Shown one piece after another: positions 8,211-16,408 of a stretch of 40,937 nt of DNA (positions are counted from its first letter, which is position 1; every line of letters begins with the position of its first letter). Below the pieces are notes generated by a model. The model did no database searches and was not told the DNA's origin. It saw only the letters and a list, made by a program, of their open reading frames with translations. This stretch comes from Candidatus Omnitrophota bacterium (lineage in GTDB: Bacteria; Omnitrophota; Gorgyraeia; Zapsychrales; Zapsychraceae). The position numbers were made by a program, and so were the translations under genes. The stretch is taken from contig JAGVNC010000049.1 in NCBI GenBank assembly GCA_020053475.1, forward strand, positions 1 through 40,937, written 5' to 3'.

Positions 8211-9146
8211 CTATTCCGTTATTTCTTGAATTTTGTTCCAGCTTTTATAATTTAATAGACGGATTTTAGCTTCTTTGGGTGCTTCGTCATCTAGCTGAAT
8301 GAACGAACCCGAAGCTTCATCAAAATTTTGCGGGAAAATAGCAAGACAATCATTGTTGGTAAATTTTGAGGGATAGAGAATGCCTTCGATTCCAGCTTCA
8401 ACAACCATTTGACCAAAAATTTGTGAGGCGATTGGAACATCAAATTGCATTGGCCAAAGACGCCAATTAGGGTCTAATAATACATCGATCAGCTTAGAAA
8501 CCGTTTTAATCAGTTCGGGCTCTTGCTCTCCAATCTTTTTAGCATCTTTCTTCAGGGAGTCTGGGATTGAGAAGCCTTTTATTAAGTTAATAAAAGGTTG
8601 AAGTTTTTCCGGCTCCCTAAGGTTGATGATGGAGTTCAGAGAGCCGCTCAAGGAAACATTCGCAACAGATGTTGGATCTGTGAGAGCAAAATCTAAGGGA
8701 TTGGTTTTTTGATCAATTTTTTGACACAACAATTCCTGAAGAGCGGTATTCTTATCAGCGGCTAAGTAAAGCCCCGGGAAAGAGGGAAATTGTGAAGGAT
8801 TAATATCTCCAATGTTAAAACGACCACCCGCCGGATCGCAGAGGCTACCCGCAACGGAAAATGGCTCAAGGGCATATTTGTATTTTAATGCTCGTTGCCA
8901 TTGTTTAAACTCGAAGGTCTTTTGAGTCGCTTCGAGAAGCGATTTTTTAATTTCATCGATAATTTGAGAGCGCTGATAGGCAAGTTCTTTATAGTAGTCC
9001 CAATGATATTTTAAAAATTGATCTTTTAAGACGGTCCACTTATTGATATCCGCAATAGAAAACTGATCCAATAAAATAAATGGTGAGTGGGCTTTATGTT
9101 GGAATTTCGGTTGGATATGACGGATGTGCCGCCTGCGCCGAGTCAT
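8211..9146 (-). CDS. RES-domain toxin of a RES/Xre toxin-antitoxin module
   Basis: A 311-residue protein. The central part carries the RES-domain pattern: an Arg-rich helix region, GGRFNIGD (about residues 107-114), then a Tyr-Leu-Ala strand (GLYLAADKNTALQELL). RES toxins are ADP-ribosyltransferase-like enzymes, and characterised members attack NAD+. It begins 5 nt after the stop of the DUF2384-type antitoxin gene, the standard antitoxin-first order. It is longer than the shortest RES toxins, with an N-terminal helical extension of about 90 residues. Confidence 0.8.
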   Translation of the reverse strand: MTRRRRHIRHIQPKFQHKAHSPFILLDQFSIADINKWTVLKDQFLKYHWDYYKELAYQRSQIIDEIKKSLLEATQKTFEFKQWQRALKYKYALEPFSVAGSLCDPAGGRFNIGDINPSQFPSFPGLYLAADKNTALQELLCQKIDQKTNPLDFALTDPTSVANVSLSGSLNSIINLREPEKLQPFINLIKGFSIPDSLKKDAKKIGEQEPELIKTVSKLIDVLLDPNWRLWPMQFDVPIASQIFGQMVVEAGIEGILYPSKFTNNDCLAIFPQNFDEASGSFIQLDDEAPKEAKIRLLNYKSWNKIQEITE

Positions 9147-9151
9147 GAGGC

Positions 9152-9541
9152 TTACCGTTTATTCTCGGCTAAGGCATTAAAAATAAACTTAAATAATTTT
9201 TTGTACCTTCCGAACCGAATCATATCACGTGGAGTTATGTTGCCCAAAAGAGGATTGGGCGTGGTGAACCACAATGCTGTTTTTGCAGCATCCCCTTTAA
9301 AATGTTCGGCAACTAGATTTAAAAGGATGGCCCATTCTCGAATACGCTCATGAAGTTTTTTGGGGATGTCTTCATCGTACCTCACAGAAGATTGAGGCAC
9401 TTCTGTCGCCTTTGAAACATCCATTTTATTAAATTCAAGAAATTCTACAATTCGATTGTACTTAGGTTTATCGTTTTCGAAAAAGGATAAATAATCTTGG
9501 CTAGGAAAATTTGCAAATATCTCACTGGCTAAAATTGTCAT
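9152..9541 (-). CDS. Antitoxin with Xre/MbcA/ParS (DUF2384) toxin-binding domain
   Basis: A 129-residue protein. The C-terminal half has the DUF2384 pattern: a helix, then W-F-x-T-P-N-P-L-L-G (AALWFTTPNPLLGN, about residues 88-98), then PRDMIRFGRYKKLFKFI. This domain plugs the active site of RES toxins. The N-terminal half (MDVSKATEVPQSSVRYDEDI) looks like a short DNA-binding HTH, so the protein probably represses its own promoter. A strong GGGAGG site lies 6 nt before the ATG. Confidence 0.85.
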   Translation of the reverse strand: MTILASEIFANFPSQDYLSFFENDKPKYNRIVEFLEFNKMDVSKATEVPQSSVRYDEDIPKKLHERIREWAILLNLVAEHFKGDAAKTALWFTTPNPLLGNITPRDMIRFGRYKKLFKFIFNALAENKR

Positions 9542-9563
9542 ATTGTTCCTCCCGTATTTAAAA

Positions 9564-9608
9564 CCATGTATTTACCATAAATTTACCACATAATAACCAT
9601 ATTGTCAA
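9564..9608 (-). promoter_or_regulatory. Toxin-antitoxin promoter with four ACCA boxes on an exact 11-bp spacing
   Basis: On the minus strand TTGACA (9603-9608) and TAAATT (9580-9585) are 17 bp apart. On the plus strand the word ACCAY recurs with its CC at 9564, 9575, 9586 and 9597, exactly 11 bp apart. The array covers the spacer, the -10 box and the start region. Such helical phasing suits cooperative binding by the antitoxin to one face of the DNA. Confidence 0.7.
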
Positions 9609-9615
9609 TCTGGGA

Positions 9616-12405
9616 TTAGGGAAGAAAATGCTTTAAATACTGGCCCGTATACGAGGCTTGATGCTTGATTAATCCTTCCGGAGGACCGGCAAAGATGATC
9701 TCCCCGCCTTTTTCTCCGCCTTCCGGCCCCAAATCGATAATGTAATCGGCATTTTTGATGATTTCCATATTATGCTCGATGACTAAAACCGTATTGCCCC
9801 GGTCTACCAAGCGCTGAAGGACGCTAAGCAGTTTATCCACGTCGGCAAAATGCAATCCTGTGGTGGGCTCATCGAGAATATACAATGTCCGTCCTGTTGC
9901 CTGTTTGCATAATTCACTGGCTAGTTTAACGCGCTGGGCCTCGCCGCCGGACAATGTCGTGGCCTGCTGGCCTAACTTGATGTACCCTAACCCGACGTCC
10001 TTAAGGGTTTGCAGGACCGTGTGGATGCGGGGGATATTAGAGAACAGCGTGATCCCCTCGAGGACGGATAACCCAAGGACGTCCGCAATATTTTTGCCTT
10101 TAAATTCGACTTCCAATGTCTGCTCGGTAAAGCGTCGCCCGAGGCATACTTCGCATTCGACGTAAACATCCGGCAAGAAATGCATTTCGATTTTACGGAT
10201 CCCATCCCCCTTACAGGCTTCGCAGCGTCCTCCCTTGACGTTAAAACTAAACCGTCCCGGTTTGTAGCCGCGCATCTTGGATTGTGGCAACTGGCTAAAC
10301 AAGTCCCGAATCGGGCCAAAGACGCCGGTGTACGTCGCTGGGTTGGAGCGCGGGGTACGCCCGATCGGCGATTGGTCGACCTCGATGATCTTGTCAATAT
10401 GGTCAATCCCCACCATTTTTGCAAACTTCCCCGGTTTTTCCCGGGAATGATACAATTTCTGCGCGAACGCCTTGTAAAGGGTATCGTTGACGAGGGTCGA
10501 TTTCCCTGACCCTGAAACACCGGTCACGCAGACAAACGTTCCTAAGGGAATGGTGACATCGATTTTTTTGAGATTGTGTTCCTGGGCGCCGACGATTTGA
10601 AGTTGTTTGGTTCCCTGAATAGGACGCCGCTGGGCCGGCAAAGGGATTTTGAGCTCCCCGCTTAAATATTGGCCGGTCAGCGAATGTTTATCTTTAAGGA
10701 TCCCCTCAACCTTCCCGGCGTAAATCACCTCTCCCCCAAATTCCCCGGCGCCTGGCCCTAAATCAATCACATAATCAGCTTTACGGATCGTGTCCTCATC
10801 GTGTTCAACGACAATCAGGGTGTTGCCTAAATCTCTTAACGCGTGCAGTGTCGAGAGCAACCGTTCGTTATCTTTTTGATGCAACCCGATACTTGGTTCA
10901 TCGAGGATATAGATCACGCCTACCAATCCTGACCCGACTTGCGTGGCTAGACGGATCCGTTCGGCTTCCCCGCCGGAAAGCGTGGCGCTCTTGCGGTTTA
11001 GCGTCAGGTATTCCAGCCCGACATTGATACAGAAATCAAGGCGACGGACAATCTCCTTAAGAATTTGAGCGCTGATGGTTTTCTGTTCGGCCGTCAGTTG
11101 AAGATGCGTAAAAAAATGTTTGGCTTCAGTGATCGACAAAGCTGTCGTTTGGGCAATGTTATGGTTATTAATTTTAACGGACAAAGATTCTTTCTTAAGC
11201 CGTTCGCCTTTGCACCCGGGGCAAGGCGAGACGGACATATACTGTGACACTTCGTCTTTGAGCCAATCATTATCTGTTTCGCGAAACATCCGTTCTAAAT
11301 AAGGGATGACGCCTTCATAAGGCTTGCCCCAAACCATGTCCGAGGAACCGTAAAAAATAATTTTTTTCAATTTGGCATTCAGCGACTCCATGGGCTCATG
11401 AGGGTCCACTCGATATTCATGCGCCAATTCCCGCATGAGGGCCCGGTAGTACATCAAATATCCCCTGCGGCCCTTTTTCGCCGGGGCAATGGCATTGATC
11501 CATTGTTTTGCCGGATCCGGGACAAGGAGTTCGGGGTCGATTTCCATTTTGGTCCCCAGGCCGTTACACGTCGGGCATGCTCCGTAAGGAGAATTGAACG
11601 AAAAGATCCGTGGTTCGATCTCGAGGATATTGATGCCGCACTCAATGCAGGCGAATGTTTCGCTAAAAATCTTCTCCGGAAATTTATTGTCGAAATTGGC
11701 CATGACCAACCCTTGGCCGATCTTCAGCGCCGTTTCCAGAGAATCGGTCAGCCGTTTTTTGATCGTTGGCTTGATGGTCAGCCGGTCAATCACAATCTCG
11801 ATGTGATGGACTTTATATTTATCTAATTTAAACGATTCGCTGACTTCATAAATTTTGCCGTCCACTCGCAAACGAACAAAGCCGGCCTTGGCCACGTCCT
11901 GGCGGACATGCCGATACTCTCCCTTTCGGCCGCGGACAAAAGGCGCTAAAAGCACGACCGGAGTCCCTTCCGGGAGTTGCATCAATTGTTGAGCAATTTC
12001 TTCCACGCTCTGGCGTTCAATTTTCTTGCCGCAATGATAGCAATGAGGGGTCCCGGCGCGGGCGAATAAAAGGCGCAGGTAATCGTAAATTTCCGTTTGA
12101 GTGGCGACCGTGGAGCGCGGATTGCGGCTGGTAGTTTTTTGTCCGATGGAAATCGTCGGGGAAAGCCCTTCGATCGATTCCACCTCCGGCTTTTGAAGTT
12201 GTTCCAAAAATTGGCGCGCGTACGCAGACAGGCTCTCCACGTAGCGGCGTTGCCCCTCGGCGTAAATCGTATCGAAAGCAAGCGAAGATTTTCCCGAACC
12301 GCTTAAACCCGTGATAACGACAAATTGATTGCGGGGAATCTTAAGGCTAATGTTCTTAAGATTGTGTTCCTTGGCCCCGCGAATGGTGAGATAGGATGTT
12401 TCCAT
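9616..12405 (-). CDS. uvrA: UvrABC excinuclease subunit A
   Basis: A 929-residue protein, close to the 940 usual for UvrA. Two ABC ATPase modules are visible, with Walker A motifs GLSGSGKSS (33-41) and GVSGSGKST in the second half. Each module has an ABC signature (LSGGEAERIRLA and LSGGEAQRVKLA) and Walker B (YILDEPSIGLH and YILDEPTTGLH). Zinc-finger cysteines occur at CYHCGKK, CIECG/CPTCNG and CEACKG/CEVCLG. UvrA scans DNA for bulky lesions and loads UvrB. No uvrB or uvrC is present in the window. The start has no obvious Shine-Dalgarno. Confidence 0.97.
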   Translation of the reverse strand: METSYLTIRGAKEHNLKNISLKIPRNQFVVITGLSGSGKSSLAFDTIYAEGQRRYVESLSAYARQFLEQLQKPEVESIEGLSPTISIGQKTTSRNPRSTVATQTEIYDYLRLLFARAGTPHCYHCGKKIERQSVEEIAQQLMQLPEGTPVVLLAPFVRGRKGEYRHVRQDVAKAGFVRLRVDGKIYEVSESFKLDKYKVHHIEIVIDRLTIKPTIKKRLTDSLETALKIGQGLVMANFDNKFPEKIFSETFACIECGINILEIEPRIFSFNSPYGACPTCNGLGTKMEIDPELLVPDPAKQWINAIAPAKKGRRGYLMYYRALMRELAHEYRVDPHEPMESLNAKLKKIIFYGSSDMVWGKPYEGVIPYLERMFRETDNDWLKDEVSQYMSVSPCPGCKGERLKKESLSVKINNHNIAQTTALSITEAKHFFTHLQLTAEQKTISAQILKEIVRRLDFCINVGLEYLTLNRKSATLSGGEAERIRLATQVGSGLVGVIYILDEPSIGLHQKDNERLLSTLHALRDLGNTLIVVEHDEDTIRKADYVIDLGPGAGEFGGEVIYAGKVEGILKDKHSLTGQYLSGELKIPLPAQRRPIQGTKQLQIVGAQEHNLKKIDVTIPLGTFVCVTGVSGSGKSTLVNDTLYKAFAQKLYHSREKPGKFAKMVGIDHIDKIIEVDQSPIGRTPRSNPATYTGVFGPIRDLFSQLPQSKMRGYKPGRFSFNVKGGRCEACKGDGIRKIEMHFLPDVYVECEVCLGRRFTEQTLEVEFKGKNIADVLGLSVLEGITLFSNIPRIHTVLQTLKDVGLGYIKLGQQATTLSGGEAQRVKLASELCKQATGRTLYILDEPTTGLHFADVDKLLSVLQRLVDRGNTVLVIEHNMEIIKNADYIIDLGPEGGEKGGEIIFAGPPEGLIKHQASYTGQYLKHFLP

Positions 12406-12734
12406 AAATATTGTCAGGCGTTAGAAGTTAACGATACCCGCTTCGTTAAACGTCTTCATTGATGGCGTTCAACGATTAACCATCAACGACGCGGGCATCG
12501 TTTATCTTAAACGATTGACTGAACCGCAATTCAGTTTATATCAATTGCGCACGCGCGTGCGCAATTGGACTACGGGGCTAATTTTGAACGCGCGTTCAAA
12601 ATCCAAGATTTTAAATAAACGACCCCTGGTCGTCAATAAAGTCGCCCAGGGGCCGTTATTTATGTCAACCCTGAGCAAACCCCGGGCCAAAGCCCGGGGC
12701 GCGTCGAATGGGTTGAATCAAAAGAGCAAAAAAA
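12406..12734. repeat. Gene-free 329-bp gap packed with palindromes upstream of uvrA
   Basis: No gene is supported here. From left to right I see: an inverted repeat (AACGATACCCGC near 12430, complement with one mismatch at 12491-12502); a perfect 26-bp palindrome at 12542-12567 centred on GCGCGC; a perfect 22-bp palindrome at 12581-12602; an interrupted dyad around ACCCCTGG/CCAGGGG at about 12620-12656; and a GC-rich hairpin CCCCGGGC-CAAA-GCCCGGGG at 12679-12699. The last lies just past the small basic protein gene and could end its transcript. No promoter for uvrA is obvious. Confidence 0.75.
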
Positions 12735-12980
12735 TTATCTTCTTTTGCCCTTCTTTTTACCGCCGCGAACCATCTTTGCGCAGGAGATGTCTCCCTTTTT
12801 ATCGATAAAGTATAAATAACCGCTTTTCTTCTTTATGCCGACCTTAGCAACTTTCTTAGGGCTTCCCCCTTTTTTGCTTCCACGGGCCATCTTTGCACAA
12901 GAAACGTCGCCTTTCTTATCAACAAAGTAAAGGTATCCCTTTGCTTTCTTGATTCCTACTTTAGCAACTTTCTCAGCCAT
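12735..12980 (-). CDS. Small very basic protein made of two near-identical 39-residue repeats
   Basis: An 81-residue protein. Residues 4-42 and 43-81 are two copies of one unit with the pattern KVAKVGIKK-x2-GYLYF, then DKKGD-x-SCAKM-x-RG and a Lys/Arg/Gly tail. Each copy has a single Cys. I do not recognise a named family. The high charge suggests binding to RNA, DNA or the ribosome, but that is inference. A near-perfect AAGGAGGTGAT Shine-Dalgarno sits 5-8 nt before the ATG, so high expression is likely. It lies 30 nt after the aspartate dehydrogenase-like gene. Confidence 0.8.
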   Translation of the reverse strand: MAEKVAKVGIKKAKGYLYFVDKKGDVSCAKMARGSKKGGSPKKVAKVGIKKKSGYLYFIDKKGDISCAKMVRGGKKKGKRR

Positions 12981-13010
12981 GTAATCACCTCCTTTTACGA
13001 TTGTTATGAA

Positions 13011-13838
13011 TTAAGTCCCAATCAAAATGCCTGTACAGTACTGCTTTAACGTTTGAAGTCCGGAAAGGACAGCCAAGTAACTTGTTTTGGGATTGTCCGG
13101 ACAGACGATATTATCTGTTTTGGTCGTAATTGTCCCAAAATCTCCGACCACTTCTATCTCGTGGGAATTTCTTTTATAATGAGGTGATGTGAAAATGCGA
13201 ATTTGTAGTTTTTTAGGGCTTCCGCACGCCAGGGCCAATGTGGCCGCGACGTTAATATTCAAGGGAAAACGGGTTAAGGCTTCGGTGACATTGCCTTTAA
13301 ACAGAAGCGTCTCTTTTTTGATTTTGTTGAAGTGAAAACCATTTCGGCTAAGAAAAGAATTTTTTCGAAACCCAACTAACGGCTTGCGGGTTGTCAACGT
13401 GATCTTGCGGATTTTCGCTAAACTGGCCGCCTTAATCGCGTCAATTCCGGCTACAGCGCCGGAAGGCAGCAAAATGTAGCATTTATTTTTTTTGGCCAAT
13501 TCAAATAGCTCCGGGGCTTGAAAAATTTTGCCCACGCTCATCGACAAAACGGTTTTTTTGGCTTTCAGCGCTTGCTCAACGATGGGACGGATATCCGGGG
13601 CATTCACCGCTTCGACGACACAATCGCTATGCTGGATCAATGATTTTAAATTGGGCATTAAAACATTGTTGAGCCTGAGCTTTTGGGCGAGATTGCGTGC
13701 TTTCATCATATCAATATCGTAAAGCCCGGTGACACGGCAGTCTTTAGTGAAATCTTGCGCGATGCCTTTGGCCATGCGTGAGCCAATGGCCCCGCATCCA
13801 ACAATACCAATTTTAACTTTATAATGAGGGGATTTCAT
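13011..13838 (-). CDS. nadX: L-aspartate dehydrogenase-like protein
   Basis: A 275-residue protein. The N-terminus has a Rossmann dinucleotide site (IGIVGCGAIGSRMAKGI, residues 11-27). The C-terminal DUF108 domain shows FPLNINVAATLALAC, a conserved His in NSHEIEVVGDFG, and NPKTSYLAVLS. Family members oxidise aspartate to iminoaspartate with NAD(P)+, feeding NAD synthesis through NadA. Its ATG overlaps the panC stop by 4 nt, so it is translated with pantothenate synthetase. No nadA or nadC is seen here, so the role could be NAD supply or another amino-acid reaction. Confidence 0.75.
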   Translation of the reverse strand: MKSPHYKVKIGIVGCGAIGSRMAKGIAQDFTKDCRVTGLYDIDMMKARNLAQKLRLNNVLMPNLKSLIQHSDCVVEAVNAPDIRPIVEQALKAKKTVLSMSVGKIFQAPELFELAKKNKCYILLPSGAVAGIDAIKAASLAKIRKITLTTRKPLVGFRKNSFLSRNGFHFNKIKKETLLFKGNVTEALTRFPLNINVAATLALACGSPKKLQIRIFTSPHYKRNSHEIEVVGDFGTITTKTDNIVCPDNPKTSYLAVLSGLQTLKQYCTGILIGT

Positions 13839-14746
13839 CTTAATGTGACGGTGATGTTATCAATGAGTCGTGCGTTTCCTATTTTTACCGCCAGAACAAT
13901 AAGAATAGTCCCTGTTAACGCTTTCATGGGAGATAATGTCTGCGGATGAACACAGTGAATATATTCAATCGCTGTCGGTTTAACTCGGCGGATATGAGCG
14001 GCCATCATACGTTCAATCTTGGCCGCGCTGCGTTCACCTGCCTTGATGGCCTTGCGGGCCATTTGTAAAGCCTGGTAGAGAACAGAAGATTGACGACGTT
14101 GTTCATCCGTTAAATACTGATTGCGCGAACTTAAGGCCAATCCATTTAGTTCCCGGATGGTCGGACAAACTTTAACATTAACGGAGAAATTCAAATCCTG
14201 GATCATGCGTTTAAGGACGACCACTTGCTGCGCGTCTTTTTCTCCCAAGTAAAGCGTGTCGGGTGAAACAATGTTGAGCAGCTTGGCGACGACCGTCGCC
14301 ACCCCATCAAAATGCCCCGGGCGGGATTTCCCGCACAGCCTTTCGGTGATTTCGCCTAAATGAACGGATGTCAAATAACCCGTCGGGCGAAGTCCCGGCT
14401 GAAATGCCTTCTTTGCTTTGTTTTTTAACGAGGGCATTTCAGCGCCGGGGTACATCTGGTCGACCGACGGATTCAGTATTATATCAACTTTTTCTTTTTT
14501 TGCCAATAAAACATCTTTTTTAACAGGGCGCGGATATTTGTGAAAATCTTCGTTCGGGCCGAATTGTGCCGGGTTGACAAAAATGCTTAAGACACTAATG
14601 TCATTCTCTTGCTGACATTTTCGCAGGAGTGATGCATGCCCTGCATGTAGCGCCCCCATCGTCGGGACAAAGCCAATTGTTTTCCCTGCTTGATGGGCTC
14701 GCTGACTGAAATTTTGCATCTGCTTAACAGAATGAATAATGCGCAT
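13835..14746 (-). CDS. panC: Pantothenate synthetase with an extra palindromic insert
   Basis: I choose the start at 14746 (MRIIHSVKQMQ), 7 nt after the folK stop, which matches known PanC N-termini and gives 303 residues. PTMGALHAGH (28-37), FVNPAQF, SRPGHFDGV, GEKDAQQ and LALSSRN are family motifs. The enzyme joins pantoate and beta-alanine using ATP. Between MYPG (98-101) and SRPGHF (141-146) there are 19 more residues than in E. coli PanC. This matches a ~56-bp inverted repeat in the DNA, described as a separate entry. panB and panD are not in the window. Confidence 0.93.
   Translation of the reverse strand: MRIIHSVKQMQNFSQRAHQAGKTIGFVPTMGALHAGHASLLRKCQQENDISVLSIFVNPAQFGPNEDFHKYPRPVKKDVLLAKKEKVDIILNPSVDQMYPGAEMPSLKNKAKKAFQPGLRPTGYLTSVHLGEITERLCGKSRPGHFDGVATVVAKLLNIVSPDTLYLGEKDAQQVVVLKRMIQDLNFSVNVKVCPTIRELNGLALSSRNQYLTDEQRRQSSVLYQALQMARKAIKAGERSAAKIERMMAAHIRRVKPTAIEYIHCVHPQTLSPMKALTGTILIVLAVKIGNARLIDNITVTLR
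14394..14449. repeat. In-frame palindromic insert within panC
   Basis: The left arm CCCGGCTGAAATGCC (14394-14408) pairs with the complement at 14433-14449, with a 2-nt bulge, around a T-rich loop. The element is about 56 bp, close to the 57 bp needed for the 19 extra residues of this PanC (approximately AEMPSLKNKAKKAFQPGLR). It keeps the frame and encodes a basic surface-like segment. It does not match the other hairpins in the window. Confidence 0.7.
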
Positions 14747-14753
14747 AATGAGG

Positions 14754-15191
14754 TTATTTGTTTCGCGAAGTTTTCCTAAGTTTAGCCGCAACGTCCGGAG
14801 CAATCTCGGCTAAAGGTTTTAAAACAAATTCTCTCTCCATCATTCGGGGATGAGGAACAATTAAATCCGTTGTGTTTAGGGTCATGTTTTCGTAAAGCAA
14901 AATATCGAGGTCAATGGTGCGCGGGGCATTTTTGATCGTGCGGACGCGCCCTAATATTTTTTCGATGTCGTGAAGATGGGTTAATAGATCAAGGGGCGGA
15001 TATGGGGTTTCAACTTTGACGACACAGTTGAGGTATTTGCCTTGCGGCGGGCCGCCGACAGGTTCGGTTTCAACCACGGAAGATTCTTTGATGATATGGA
15101 TTCCTTTTTCTTCAAGCAGGCGCATGGCTTCGTGGATGTTTTGTTCGCGGTCAGCTAAATTTGATCCTAATCCCAAAAAGGCAATGGCCAT
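14754..15191 (-). CDS. folK: Hydroxymethyldihydropterin pyrophosphokinase (HPPK)
   Basis: A 145-residue protein with all the expected HPPK motifs: FLGLGSNLADREQNI near the N-terminus, the pterin-binding segment VETEPVGG, GRVRTIKNAPRTIDLDILLY with the two metal-binding Asp residues, and PHPRMMEREFVLKPL at the end. It transfers pyrophosphate from ATP to 6-hydroxymethyldihydropterin in folate synthesis. It is the complete copy; a second, divergent copy lies at 38.4-38.8 kb. It lies between dapL (18 nt) and panC. Confidence 0.93.
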   Translation of the reverse strand: MAIAFLGLGSNLADREQNIHEAMRLLEEKGIHIIKESSVVETEPVGGPPQGKYLNCVVKVETPYPPLDLLTHLHDIEKILGRVRTIKNAPRTIDLDILLYENMTLNTTDLIVPHPRMMEREFVLKPLAEIAPDVAAKLRKTSRNK

Positions 15192-15209
15192 GAGATTTGC
15201 GTTGCCTTG

Positions 15210-16397
15210 TTAAAGAATTTTGCGTAGGCGGTCGATCGCCTGATTGATCCGTTCCTTGGAAACTGTGAGCGTCATGCGGATGAATCCCTCTCCGGCGCCG
15301 CCGAAGCCCAACCCCGGAGTGGCCACAATATCAGCTTTGTCCAAGAAGGCTTTCGCTGTTTCCATGGAATTGGAAAACCCTTTAGGAATTTTCGCCCAAA
15401 CATAAAATGTGGCTTTGGGCGGCGGGACTTTCCATCCCAAACTGCGCAGTCCATTAATAAAATAATCCCGTCGTTCCTGATAGGCGCTACGCATATCTTC
15501 GATCAAGTCCGGTGGACTTTGTAAAGCCGCAATCCCCGCGACCTGGATCGCCTGAAACACGCCTGAATCAAAATTCGATTTGACTTTTGCCAGCGCCTGA
15601 ATCAACGTCGGATTTCCGCACGCCCAGCCGATGCGCCAGCCGGTCATGAAATATGTTTTAGACAAGGAATGAAATTCGATGGCCACGTCTTTGGCCCCGT
15701 CGATTTCCAGAATGCTGGGTGGTTTGACGCCGTCGTAGTAAACTTCCGAATACGCCATGTCAGAAACAATGATAAATCCTTTTTCGCGGGCCAATGTAAC
15801 GAGCTCCGCGTAAAATGGCTTATTCGCCGTCGCGGCTGTCGGATTGTTAGGGTAGTTGATAATGATGGCTTTAAAATCCTTCATTGACGCGATTTTTTTA
15901 ACGTCGGGCAAAAATTCACTGCTTGCTTTGAGCGGAAAATAAACGACCTTGCCGGAGGCAAATTCAACAGCCGGACGGTACGCCGGATAGGCTGGTTCAG
16001 TCAATAACACTTTATCTTTGGGATTGATGATTCCTAAAGGTAGATGGGCCAGCCCCTCTTTGGAGCCGATTAACGGATAAATTTCTGTATCAGGATTCAG
16101 CGTTACTTGAAACCGCCCCTGAAACCACTTCGCGATTTCTTGGCGCAGTGCTGGCAGCCCGGCATCCAATGCGTAATGATGATTGTCGGGATTATCCAGC
16201 GCCTTTTTCATCGCGTCAATAATATGCGGATGCGTCGGCTGGTCCGGATCACCAACGCCCAGATTAATCACGTCGCGGCCGGCGGCAATGGCGGCGCGCT
16301 TGGCTTTATCGATTTCGATAAAAAGATATGGCGGCAAGGCTTTGAGCCTCTCGGAGAAATCAATCGAAAATGTGTTGGATTCGGTGCCTGTGGACAT
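15210..16397 (-). CDS. dapL: LL-diaminopimelate aminotransferase
   Basis: A 395-residue class I/II aminotransferase. Visible features are NLGVGDPDQPTHPHII (45-60), YPNNPTA (182-188), a PLP-binding lysine at 247 in SLSKTYFMTGWRIGW, and a C-terminal Arg in GEGFIRMTLTVS. Together with dapA, dapB and dapF in the same operon this supports DapL, which converts tetrahydrodipicolinate directly to LL-diaminopimelate and bypasses the succinyl or acetyl steps. The context distinguishes it from a generic aspartate or alanine aminotransferase. An AGGA site lies upstream of the ATG. Confidence 0.87.
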   Translation of the reverse strand: MSTGTESNTFSIDFSERLKALPPYLFIEIDKAKRAAIAAGRDVINLGVGDPDQPTHPHIIDAMKKALDNPDNHHYALDAGLPALRQEIAKWFQGRFQVTLNPDTEIYPLIGSKEGLAHLPLGIINPKDKVLLTEPAYPAYRPAVEFASGKVVYFPLKASSEFLPDVKKIASMKDFKAIIINYPNNPTAATANKPFYAELVTLAREKGFIIVSDMAYSEVYYDGVKPPSILEIDGAKDVAIEFHSLSKTYFMTGWRIGWACGNPTLIQALAKVKSNFDSGVFQAIQVAGIAALQSPPDLIEDMRSAYQERRDYFINGLRSLGWKVPPPKATFYVWAKIPKGFSNSMETAKAFLDKADIVATPGLGFGGAGEGFIRMTLTVSKERINQAIDRLRKIL

Positions 16398-16408
16398 AAA
16401 AATCCTTT

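Noticed and set aside
8211-9541. Phage or genomic-island origin for the toxin-antitoxin pair
   Set aside because: No integrase, att-like repeat or tRNA is nearby, and the flanking genes are ordinary chromosomal ones.
12515-12808. Possible plus-strand small gene across the palindrome cluster
   Set aside because: It runs through palindromes and into the basic-protein gene antisense, and has no family features.
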